Assembly (NCBI GenBank): GCA_024681275.1
Contig: JAILBD010000195.1
Coordinates: 1-5,015, forward strand
DNA: 5,015 nt
Direction of reading: 5' to 3'
From: Erysipelotrichaceae bacterium
GTDB lineage: Bacteria; Bacillota_I; Bacilli_A; Erysipelotrichales; Erysipelotrichaceae
Below, piece by piece: positions 1-5,015 of the stretch. A model generated the notes under the pieces. It was not told the origin of the DNA. It worked only from the letters and a program-made list of their open reading frames with translations, and did no database searches. The stretch's first letter is position 1. Every line of letters starts with the position of its first letter. A program made the position numbers and the translations under genes.

Positions 1-71
1 GAATCCACGATCCCCAGTGTCACACCTCTGGTAAAACCGAAGTCATCGCCCTGAAACAGGATCTTTGTCAT
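1..71 (-). CDS. YdjC/ChbG-family carbohydrate deacetylase, N-terminus only (runs off the left edge)
   Basis: Reading the minus strand from ATG at 71-69 gives 23 codons, MTKILFQGDDFGFTRGVTLG followed by IVD, open to the window edge. The hydrophobic strand followed by GDDFG-x-T-x-GV-x-x-GI matches the start of YdjC/ChbG proteins (ADDFGL-x-x-GVN-x-GI), where the first aspartates belong to the metal-dependent deacetylase site. In that family E. coli ChbG deacetylates chitooligosaccharides; the substrate here is unknown. An AGGAG motif (87-83, minus strand) lies 11 bases before the ATG and supports the start. The gene is divergent from the PTS regulator and shares a 180-bp intergenic region with it, which suggests a common sugar pathway. 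Only about a tenth of a normal-length protein is visible, so the family call rests on one motif. It is a good match, but the rest of the catalytic residues cannot be checked. Confidence 0.78.
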   Translation of the reverse strand, partial: MTKILFQGDDFGFTRGVTLGIVD

Positions 72-97
72 ATGATATCTCACTCCTTTTCTCGCAT

Positions 98-112
98 TGA
101 AAACGATATACA
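98..112. promoter_or_regulatory. cre-like site (possible CcpA binding) in the deacetylase leader
   Basis: The plus strand reads TGAAAACGATATACA. The first 12 bases fit the Bacillota catabolite-responsive element consensus TGWAANCGNTNWCA, but the closing CA comes one base late, so this is a near-match rather than a perfect site. It lies just downstream of the putative deacetylase start point and upstream of its ribosome binding site, where CcpA could block transcription. Carbon catabolite repression would be expected for a sugar-utilisation gene, but the site is short and imperfect. Confidence 0.35.
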
Positions 113-117
113 CCTTT

Positions 118-126
118 ATCATATCA
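118..126 (-). promoter_or_regulatory. Extended -10 promoter candidate for the deacetylase gene
   Basis: The minus strand reads TGATATGAT: a TGn extension followed by TATGAT, one base from the TATAAT consensus. No convincing TTGACA box lies 16-18 bases upstream (the hexamer there is ATCGCT), so this would be an extended -10 promoter that may need an activator. The expected start point near 111 leaves a leader of about 40 bases that contains the ribosome binding site. Confidence 0.45.
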
Positions 127-130
127 GAGA

Positions 131-146
131 ATCGCAAAGAAGCGAT
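131..146. promoter_or_regulatory. Short inverted repeat over the deacetylase -35 region, possible operator
   Basis: ATCGC and GCGAT form perfect 5-bp arms around a 6-base spacer. The dyad sits where the -35 box of the minus-strand promoter would be, so a bound protein could block or replace -35 recognition. Five-base arms occur often by chance, so support is limited to symmetry and position. Confidence 0.3.
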
Positions 147-165
147 ATCCATCCTTCCATCGTCA

Positions 166-190
166 GATCTTCCCAGTCATTGGAAAGATC
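166..190. promoter_or_regulatory. Inverted repeat in the divergent intergenic region, best operator candidate
   Basis: Left arm GATCTTCCCA (166-175) and right arm TGGAAAGATC (181-190) are complementary at 9 of 10 positions around a 5-base spacer, GTCAT. The 25-bp length and approximately two-turn geometry fit a site for a dimeric helix-turn-helix regulator. It lies about 60 bp before the regulator start and about 95 bp from the deacetylase start. There is no T tail, so it is not an intrinsic terminator for either gene. Autoregulation by the neighbouring PRD regulator is an inference. Confidence 0.45.
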
Positions 191-251
191 CAAGAGGGAA
201 GACGGGCTCAAAGAGATACCATTCACCTTCTTTTTATATTATGATTGAGAC

Positions 252-2264
252 ATGAAGATCGAGAAAAACAGACATCTGCAGATCCTCGACGGACTCATGA
301 AAGCAGATGCTGCGATCACCGCAAAACAATTGGCCTTCTTATCCGATTCCAGCGTCAGGACCGTCAAAGACGACATCGCTTTATTGAGTGCGTCGATGGA
401 AGAGGAGAAGATCGCCCGGATCCTCTCCTTCAAAGCGAAAGGCTACACGCTGGAGGTGATCGATCAAAACAATTACGCCCGCTTCAAAGACACGGTCGAG
501 ATCATGCTGAGGATGTACTACAACCGGCCGATCGAGACGATGGACAGGCGTCTCTACATCATTCACAGTTTCCTGGCCCAGGACCTCGTCAGTGTCGAAC
601 AGATCTGCCAAAAGCTGTATCTTTCAGCATCGTCCGTGCGCAAGGAGATCGAGTGGATCAGGACCTTCCTTTCTTCCTATGATCTGAAGATACTGAGCAC
701 GCACGACCGTTTCTACTATGTTGAAGGAAAAGAAGAGAACATCCGCAGCGCCCTCGTCGAGATCCACTGCTCCCAATACCATGAATTCCAGCAGACCTAC
801 ATCCACGAAGGTTTCAATGTCATGTTCTACCAGGACAAGAAGACCTACGAAGACATCCGCCACGCCCTTCTTGCCATCCTGCGGGATTCCGACATCGCCA
901 TTTCCGACATCGCCGCCAAGAAGATCCCGACTTACATCTGCCTGGTCAAAAGCAGGCTGGAAAAGGGAAAGACGGTATCGCTGTCCCCCGAACTTGCCAG
1001 GGATCTGGAGAAGACTTACGACTATCAGATCGCCAGAAAGATCGTCTCTGATCCGATCATCCATGAACACTGCGAGTTCCCTGAAGAGGAGATCCTCCAG
1101 CTGGCGGCCATCCTTCTGACCAGCAGGGACATCGACATCCGCAGCCGAGGCACCAGAGGCCTGAATCCAGATCACATCGCCGCCAATGCCACCATCTACC
1201 GGAAAGTGATGGAAGACGTCGACGACAAGCTCGGACGTTCCCTGTACAACACGGAATTCTACCGCTTCTTCGCTGCCGACACGATCTCTCTGCAGCTGCA
1301 GCTCTTCTACCGGCATCATTTCGATTCCACGAAAAGAGACAGGCTCGTCACATATGTGGAAGGCGACGAAGACCTGATCTCGCCGGTCCCGATGGAGATG
1401 GCCCGCATCATGATCAGAGCACTGGAGGAGCGCTATGGCGAACCGGTCCGCGATCCGATCGTCCTCGCTTTTGCCCAGCTCTTCGAAAAGATGCTGAAGA
1501 AAGTCACTTATCCGTACAAGCGTCTGCGCCTGCTGGCCTGTTCGACCGAAGGCCTCGTCTACACCCAGAACATGATCGAAAACATGATCAGCCGCTTCCG
1601 GCGCTACATCGATGTGATCGAAGCCTACAATCTCTACGAGATGCGCAAACTCGACTTCGGAAATTATGACGCGCTGATCCACTCGGGATCGCTGATGTAC
1701 TACCGCTATCCTCTCAAGAGCGTCTCCGTCCGGGAGGTCGACTATCGCAACACCTCCTCCGAGATCTTCGATTCCCTCTTCAAATACGGTTACGACCGCT
1801 CCAGACTGGAACAGCTGAAGAAGATCCTCAGCATCTACCCGGACAGCGACATCCGCAACGTCGAAAGCTTCATCGAAAGGATGTGCTACCGCTACGGAAA
1901 AGACTATGAGAGCCAGATGAAACTCTTTGAAGAATACAAAGAAAAGAACGCGATCATGGATGGCTACTCGCCGCGTCTGCATTCCTTCCTGACCTTCTTC
2001 AACCACGAACACACCGGAAGAGAGTTCATCGACATCTATCTGGATGAGGACATGGCTGAATACGACGACGCCCTGAAAGTCCGCTACGTCATCATCGCTT
2101 CGCTGGATCCGAACAACTCCGTCTCTTCCCTGAAGATCGACAATCACATCATCCAGTTCTTCATCCAGGTCGAAGGAAGTGTCGAAAAAGTCCTTCAGGA
2201 CAAAGATCAAGCCTTGGATGAGATGTTCGATCAGATCATCAAGATCAATTTCATCGGATATTAG
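252..2264 (+). CDS. PRD-type transcriptional regulator with EIIB-like and EIIA-like domains (MtlR/LicR-like)
   Basis: A 670-residue cytoplasmic regulator, probably of the PTS operon downstream. By eye the order is: HTH around 5-60 (QLAFLSDSSVRTVKDDI), second HTH around 98-160 (QICQKLYLSASSVRKEI), PRD-like regions around 195-295 and 310-415, an EIIB-like domain around 422-500 starting RLRLLACSTEG with Cys430, and a degenerate EIIA-like region around 570-665 with candidate His585/His587. This is the MtlR/LicR/ManR layout and is the normal length. It has no RNA-binding CAT domain (so it is not a BglG antiterminator) and no AAA+ domain (so it is not a LevR-type sigma-54 activator). The usual PRD histidine positions appear to be Tyr228, Ile287, Leu347 and about Ala408. 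ATG 252 is chosen because the HTH begins at once and the frame is not open from an earlier ATG nearby. The preceding GATTGAGAC is a poor ribosome binding site, suggesting low expression. The gene is followed by its own terminator. Confidence 0.88.
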   Translation: MKIEKNRHLQILDGLMKADAAITAKQLAFLSDSSVRTVKDDIALLSASMEEEKIARILSFKAKGYTLEVIDQNNYARFKDTVEIMLRMYYNRPIETMDRRLYIIHSFLAQDLVSVEQICQKLYLSASSVRKEIEWIRTFLSSYDLKILSTHDRFYYVEGKEENIRSALVEIHCSQYHEFQQTYIHEGFNVMFYQDKKTYEDIRHALLAILRDSDIAISDIAAKKIPTYICLVKSRLEKGKTVSLSPELARDLEKTYDYQIARKIVSDPIIHEHCEFPEEEILQLAAILLTSRDIDIRSRGTRGLNPDHIAANATIYRKVMEDVDDKLGRSLYNTEFYRFFAADTISLQLQLFYRHHFDSTKRDRLVTYVEGDEDLISPVPMEMARIMIRALEERYGEPVRDPIVLAFAQLFEKMLKKVTYPYKRLRLLACSTEGLVYTQNMIENMISRFRRYIDVIEAYNLYEMRKLDFGNYDALIHSGSLMYYRYPLKSVSVREVDYRNTSSEIFDSLFKYGYDRSRLEQLKKILSIYPDSDIRNVESFIERMCYRYGKDYESQMKLFEEYKEKNAIMDGYSPRLHSFLTFFNHEHTGREFIDIYLDEDMAEYDDALKVRYVIIASLDPNNSVSSLKIDNHIIQFFIQVEGSVEKVLQDKDQALDEMFDQIIKINFIGY

Positions 2265-2272
2265 TCCTTCAA

Positions 2273-2289
2273 CAGAATGTACTATTCTG
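2273..2289 (+). other. Small hairpin just after the regulator stop codon
   Basis: CAGAAT (2273-2278) and ATTCTG (2284-2289) are perfectly complementary, and an additional G-U pair closes a 3-base TAC loop. There is no T tail, so it does not terminate by itself. It lies immediately before the strong terminator. Its right arm is followed by TGCAC, which can pair with the left arm of that terminator. Confidence 0.4.
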
Positions 2290-2297
2290 CACGATAG

Positions 2298-2328
2298 AAG
2301 GTGCAAGATATTGTCTTGCACCTTTTTT
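2298..2328 (+). terminator. Intrinsic terminator of the regulator gene
   Basis: Arms AAGGTGCAAGA (2298-2308) and TCTTGCACCTT (2314-2324) form a perfect 11-bp stem with loop TATTG; counting from 2323 there are six T residues. This is a textbook rho-independent terminator, 33 bases after the regulator stop. It separates the regulator from the PTS operon, which should therefore have its own promoter unless read-through is controlled. Confidence 0.9.
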
Positions 2329-2337
2329 AGTCATTAT

Positions 2338-2356
2338 ATGGCAAATATCAGGCCAT
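2338..2356 (+). promoter_or_regulatory. Dyad ATGGC-N9-GCCAT upstream of the PTS operon (operator or sigma-54-like element)
   Basis: ATGGC (2338-2342) and GCCAT (2352-2356) form a perfect 5-bp dyad, 37 bases before the EIIA start. The same bases place GG at 2340-2341 and GC at 2352-2353 ten bases apart, the spacing of a -24/-12 sigma-54 promoter, with TGGCA matching the -24 part; the -12 part (AGGC instead of TTGC) is poor. The two readings, operator for the regulator or sigma-54 promoter, cannot be separated from sequence alone. The operator reading fits the adjacent regulator better because that protein has no AAA+ domain. Confidence 0.35.
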
Positions 2357-2363
2357 TTTAACA

Positions 2364-2372
2364 TGTTATAGT
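2364..2372 (+). promoter_or_regulatory. Extended -10 promoter candidate for the PTS operon
   Basis: TGTTATAGT contains the TGn extension and TATAGT, one base from TATAAT. There is no recognisable -35 box 16-18 bases upstream, as expected for an activator-dependent or extended -10 promoter. The predicted start near 2379 would fall at the first base of the AGAGGA ribosome binding site (2379-2384), leaving an unusually short leader, which weakens the call. Confidence 0.4.
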
Positions 2373-2392
2373 TTAGGCAGAGGATACGAAAA

Positions 2393-2806
2393 ATGATCAA
2401 AATGTTCATCTCGTCCCACGGTCATTTCGCCAGCGGAATCAAGAGCTCTGTCGAGATCCTTATGGGACCTAACCCCCGCATAACCGTATTTGATGCCTAT
2501 GTCGATCAGGACAGCGTACAGGAACACCTGGATGCCTTCTATGAGACGGTAGGCGAAGATGACGATGTCATCCTGCTTTCAGACCTCTACGGCGGCAGCG
2601 TCAACCAGGTCATGTACACCTATCTGACGAAGCCAAATACGACACTGGTCGCAGGCGTCAACCTTTCCCTGGTGCTCGAACTGGCAGTGAGAGAAGAGAT
2701 CAGCAAGGAAGAACTCCTGGAACTGGTCGAACAGAGCCGCACCATGCTGAGAGTCGTGGAACTGGATACAGGCGACGAAGTCAAGGAAAGCGAAGATTTT
2801 TTCTAG
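2393..2806 (+). CDS. PTS mannose/fructose/sorbose-family EIIA component
   Basis: A 137-residue cytoplasmic phosphocarrier that takes phosphate from HPr and passes it to EIIB. The opening MIKMFISSHGHFASG carries the family's N-terminal strand and phosphorylatable His9 (His10 in E. coli ManX). The LLSDLYGGS segment (61-69, Asp64) and the AGVNLSLVLEL segment (87-97) match the conserved active-site Asp loop and the dimer region. The length is normal for a stand-alone EIIA; in E. coli ManX the EIIB domain is fused, while here it is a separate gene, as in levD/levE. The start is supported by AGAGGA 8 bases upstream. It is the first gene of the operon, 23 bases before EIIB. The C-terminus KESEDFF resembles the end of EIIC, which is unusual. 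The family is certain; the sugar is not. Confidence 0.95.
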   Translation: MIKMFISSHGHFASGIKSSVEILMGPNPRITVFDAYVDQDSVQEHLDAFYETVGEDDDVILLSDLYGGSVNQVMYTYLTKPNTTLVAGVNLSLVLELAVREEISKEELLELVEQSRTMLRVVELDTGDEVKESEDFF

Positions 2807-2829
2807 AGAACAAGGAGGAATAGTATCTA

Positions 2830-3327
2830 ATGTTCAAACAGATCAGACTCGATGAGAGATTGATCCACGGTCAAGTCGCGATCAAATGGTCGAGACACAC
2901 CGGAGTCGACCGTATCATCTGTGCTTCGGATGCTGCAGCAGCGAACCCGATCATTCAGAAGTCGCTGATGATGGCAGCGCCCGCTACGTGCAAGACAGCT
3001 ATCAGGTCGGTAGATGACGTCATCAAGATGATGGAGAACCCGAAAGCTGCAGATCACGATATCCTGATGCTTTGCCAGACCCCTGAAGACCTGCTCAAAC
3101 TGCTTGAGAACCTCGCAGTCAAACCTGAATGGGTCAACATCGGCAACTTTGGCCGTGTCGCCGCCAAGAGACCGGACGGCACGATGAGGAAGACCTATGC
3201 GCCGAACCTCTATCTCTACGATGAGGAGAAGGAAGCTCTGAAGAAGGTCCTGCAGTTGGGATATAAAACGATTTACCAGACGACACCGGAAGATACACCG
3301 GAGTCTTTGGATAAACTACTTGGTTAG
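2830..3327 (+). CDS. PTS mannose/fructose/sorbose-family EIIB component
   Basis: A 165-residue cytoplasmic protein that accepts phosphate from EIIA on a histidine and transfers it to the sugar bound by EIIC/EIID. The N-terminus contains the family signature IRLDERLIHGQVAIKW (5-20), with His13 as the phosphorylation site. A central WVNIGNFGR (101-109) corresponds to the conserved N-(I/V)-G turn, and the C-terminal GYKTIYQTTPEDTPESL (144-160) to the family's closing strand and helix. Mannose-family EIIBs use His, unlike the Cys of other PTS families. The length is typical. AAGGAGG (2812-2818) precedes the ATG with 11 bases between, a strong but slightly distant ribosome binding site. It lies 23 bases after EIIA and 30 bases before EIIC in the same transcription unit. 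Confidence 0.96.
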   Translation: MFKQIRLDERLIHGQVAIKWSRHTGVDRIICASDAAAANPIIQKSLMMAAPATCKTAIRSVDDVIKMMENPKAADHDILMLCQTPEDLLKLLENLAVKPEWVNIGNFGRVAAKRPDGTMRKTYAPNLYLYDEEKEALKKVLQLGYKTIYQTTPEDTPESLDKLLG

Positions 3328-3357
3328 AATTTAAGGGAAAGGAGAAACTAATCAATT

Positions 3358-4155
3358 ATGGTAGGTGCAGCTTTAAAGTGTGCGTTGGTCTACTTCATCT
3401 TTGTATATCTGGATGACCGTTGGCTCGGCTGGCAGACAATCACACGTCCAATCGTCGTTGCTCCGATCACCGGCTTACTGTTGGGGGACTTCAAGACCGG
3501 TATCATCATGGGCGCTTCATTGGAATCAATTTTCATGGGTATTTCAGCTATCGGTGGTGCAGTCCCGGCTGATGCGACTTCAGCAAGTATCATCGCAGTA
3601 GCGTTTACCATCCTCAACGGTGCTTCTCCGGAAGCAGGCCTGGCTATCGCGATGCCGATCGGTGCCGTCATGTCAAGCTTCGGCGCTCTGGAAATGGCTC
3701 TGGTAGCAGCTCCGTTGGTTCCTTACTGGGAGAAACTGGCTCAGGAAGACATGAACAAGTTCTGCATTCAGAACTACATCTTCTCAGCTTTATACCAGCT
3801 CATCCCTGCTGCTGTCATGTTCATCGCCGTTGCATACGGTGTCGAAGGTCTGAATAACTTCTTAAGTATTCTGCCTGGATGGGTCATGACCGGTCTCAAT
3901 GCCGCTTCCGGCATGATGACTGCTGTCGGTTTCGCTATCCTGACTTCCATGATCTGGGATGGTGAAGTTGCGATCTTCTTCTTTGTCGGATATGTCCTGG
4001 CTGCTTACCTGCACCTGGATACTCTGGCAATCGCCATCCTGGCTGCTGCGATCGCGATCACGATGTTCTTCTCCAACAAGAAGCTCATCGATCTCAAGAG
4101 CGAGCTGACTGCCAAAGGCGTTGAAACAAAGAATGACGAGGAGGATTTCTTCTAA
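3358..4155 (+). CDS. PTS mannose/fructose/sorbose-family EIIC membrane component
   Basis: A 265-residue polytopic inner-membrane protein that forms the sugar channel with EIID. Diagnostic segments are GWQTITRPIVVAPITGLLLGD (24-44), then KTGIIMGASLESIFMG (46-61, with the Glu56 of the conserved LE-x-x-x-MG) and GGAVPADATSAS (66-77). Hydrophobic stretches follow near 78-120, 138-162, 171-200, 203-219 and 221-238. The length is normal and nothing is truncated. AAAGGAG (3338-3344) lies 13 bases before the ATG, which is long; no better in-frame ATG is nearby, and the first helix starts immediately, as the family requires. The stop codon overlaps the EIID start by one base. The acidic tail ending NDEEDFF is described separately. 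The substrate cannot be assigned by reading. Confidence 0.96.
   Translation: MVGAALKCALVYFIFVYLDDRWLGWQTITRPIVVAPITGLLLGDFKTGIIMGASLESIFMGISAIGGAVPADATSASIIAVAFTILNGASPEAGLAIAMPIGAVMSSFGALEMALVAAPLVPYWEKLAQEDMNKFCIQNYIFSALYQLIPAAVMFIAVAYGVEGLNNFLSILPGWVMTGLNAASGMMTAVGFAILTSMIWDGEVAIFFFVGYVLAAYLHLDTLAIAILAAAIAITMFFSNKKLIDLKSELTAKGVETKNDEEDFF
4139..4144 (+). promoter_or_regulatory. EIID ribosome binding site inside the EIIC tail codons
   Basis: AGGAGG lies within the GAC-GAG-GAG-GAT codons for the acidic EIIC end, 10 bases before the EIID ATG. Together with the TAATG stop-start overlap it indicates translational coupling of EIIC and EIID, which keeps the two membrane partners in equal supply. 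Confidence 0.8.
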
Positions 4156-4979
4156 TGGCTACTACAACATACACACCGGAAGAGAAGGCGATTCTTCGCA
4201 AGATATTCTTCCGTTCTCACAGATGCTTCATGATGTTCTCAATGGCCAAGATGGAAGCAAACTGCTTCACTATGTGCATGCAGCCGGTCATCGAGTCCTT
4301 ATATCCGGATGATAGAGAGGAACAGAGAAGATCCTATCTGCGTCACCAGGCGTTCTTCAACACACACACCAATCCGTTCACTTTCATCGCAGGTCTTACC
4401 TACGCCATGGAAAAGGAACGTAAGGAAGGCAAGGTAGATGAGGCTACGATCGACAACGTCAAGGCAGCTCTCATGGGACCTACAGCCGGCATGTTCGACT
4501 CCTTCTGGTTCAACGCGGTGCGTGTCATCTCCGCAGGTATCGCGATCGGCCTGTGTTCACAGGGCAACTTCCTGGGCACGATCCTCTTCGTTCTGCTCTA
4601 CGGTGTCACACAGTCCGTTTCTAAATGGTACCTCTTACAGGCTGGTTACAACCTCGGTACTTCATTCATCGATACAGTCTTCAATTCAGGTCTGGTCAAC
4701 GTCCTGACGAAGTGCGCATCCGTCGTCGGTCTCACAATGGTCGGCGCCATGACTGCCAACATGGTCAACGTTCCTCTGAACTGGGTCATCAACACGACCG
4801 GTGCTGAAGGCGGTGAAGTTGTCGTCAACAACATCGTCAACTCCATCTTCCCGGGTCTGCTTGGTGTCGTCCTGCTCTTTGTCCTGGTAAGACTGATCAA
4901 GAAAGGCTACAGACCAACTCAGCTGATCGCAGGCATCTTCGTGATCGCTCTGGTCGGTGCTTTACTGGGTATCTTCTAA
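4155..4979 (+). CDS. PTS mannose/fructose/sorbose-family EIID membrane component
   Basis: A 274-residue inner-membrane partner of EIIC, found only in mannose-family PTS. Family marks in order: LRKIFFRS (14-21); RHQAFFNTH (63-71), the family RH-x-x-FFNTH motif; the GLTYAMEKER helix (80-89); KAALMGPTAGMFDSFWFN (103-120), matching K-x-x-LMGP-x-AG-x-x-DS. Hydrophobic segments then lie near 121-150, 186-206, 232-247 and 256-274. The length is typical. The motif FDS replaces the usual GDS (Phe114), and HTNP replaces the more usual HPY-like continuation, so this belongs to a divergent branch rather than the well-studied glucose/mannose type. The start is fixed by the TAATG overlap with EIIC and by the AGGAGG inside the EIIC tail. 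It is the last PTS gene in the window, followed by a hairpin. Confidence 0.95.
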   Translation: MATTTYTPEEKAILRKIFFRSHRCFMMFSMAKMEANCFTMCMQPVIESLYPDDREEQRRSYLRHQAFFNTHTNPFTFIAGLTYAMEKERKEGKVDEATIDNVKAALMGPTAGMFDSFWFNAVRVISAGIAIGLCSQGNFLGTILFVLLYGVTQSVSKWYLLQAGYNLGTSFIDTVFNSGLVNVLTKCASVVGLTMVGAMTANMVNVPLNWVINTTGAEGGEVVVNNIVNSIFPGLLGVVLLFVLVRLIKKGYRPTQLIAGIFVIALVGALLGIF

Positions 4980-4990
4980 AAAAGGATTCA

Positions 4991-5013
4991 GGAGATGGGA
5001 AATTCCCATCTCC
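4991..5013 (+). terminator. Hairpin after EIID, probable operon terminator (tail beyond the edge)
   Basis: GGAGATGGGA (4991-5000) and TCCCATCTCC (5004-5013) form a perfect 10-bp stem around a 3-base AAT loop, starting 11 bases after the EIID stop and preceded by an A-rich run. The shape fits an intrinsic terminator, but only AT of the following sequence is visible, so the T tail is not confirmed. A non-terminating intergenic hairpin is possible. Confidence 0.65.
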
Positions 5014-5015
5014 AT

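Noticed and set aside
235..242. TATATT/TATTAT as a -10 box for the regulator
   Set aside because: There is no -35 box or TGn extension, and the start point would fall almost at the regulator ATG. The regulator's promoter remains unidentified.
72..251. RNA gene, CRISPR or mobile-element ends in the divergent intergenic region
   Set aside because: No tRNA-like fold, no direct repeats and no transposase remnants are visible; the region contains only short dyads and promoter-like motifs.
241..255. Four-codon reading frame (MIET) whose stop overlaps the regulator ATG as ATGA
   Set aside because: It could couple translation to the poorly supplied regulator start, but it has no ribosome binding site of its own and such short frames are common by chance.
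624..2321. Long open frame on the minus strand opposite the regulator gene
   Set aside because: It starts at a GTG inside the regulator's terminator hairpin, has no ribosome binding site, shows no recognisable motif, and lies entirely opposite a gene with clear domain structure. It is a by-product of that gene's codon use.
2298..2328. BglG/LicT-type RNA antiterminator target overlapping the terminator
   Set aside because: The adjacent regulator begins with DNA-binding HTH domains and has no RNA-binding CAT domain, and no characteristic RAT sequence was recognised.
4995..5015. Possible start of a further gene (ATG at 4995 after AAAGGA)
   Set aside because: The bases coincide with the perfect hairpin after EIID, and only seven codons are visible; a terminator is the better explanation.

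Overview
The window looks like an ordinary carbohydrate-uptake locus of a low-to-mid GC Gram-positive bacterium (Bacillota). It holds a divergently transcribed sugar deacetylase (only its N-terminus is present), a PTS-type transcriptional regulator, and a complete four-gene mannose/fructose/sorbose-family phosphotransferase system (PTS) in the order EIIA-EIIB-EIIC-EIID. Purine-rich AGGAG-type ribosome binding sites, intrinsic terminators with T tails and the PTS subfamily all fit Bacillota. The roughly balanced GC content and the style of the EIIC/EIID proteins make an intestinal Erysipelotrichia-like host possible, but this is a weak inference.

Layout. Positions 71 to 1 (minus strand) encode the start of a YdjC/ChbG-family carbohydrate deacetylase that runs off the left edge. 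Positions 72-251 are a divergent intergenic region. It holds an extended -10 promoter candidate and a cre-like site for the deacetylase, a short dyad (131-146), and a strong 10-bp-arm inverted repeat (166-190) that is the best operator candidate in the window. Positions 252-2264 encode a 670-residue regulator with two helix-turn-helix regions, two PRD-like domains, an EIIB-like domain and an EIIA-like tail. Positions 2265-2392 hold a small hairpin, a strong intrinsic terminator, a dyad with sigma-54-like GG-N10-GC spacing, and an extended -10 motif. Positions 2393-4979 are the PTS operon. The window ends in a hairpin (4991-5013) that is probably the operon terminator.

How it fits together. 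The likely model is this: EIIC and EIID form the membrane channel; EIIA (His9) and EIIB (His13) pass phosphate from HPr to the incoming sugar; the regulator senses PTS phosphorylation state and controls the PTS genes and perhaps the deacetylase; and the deacetylase removes an acetyl group from an imported or pre-processed N-acetylated sugar. The substrate cannot be read from the sequence, but the deacetylase neighbour points to an acetylated amino sugar or an oligosaccharide containing one.

I see no clearly novel system. The most notable points are the pairing of a mannose-family PTS with a YdjC-type deacetylase and a non-LevR regulator, the apparent loss of all four PRD phospho-histidines in that regulator, the dyads in both intergenic regions, and the matching EDFF C-termini of EIIA and EIIC.
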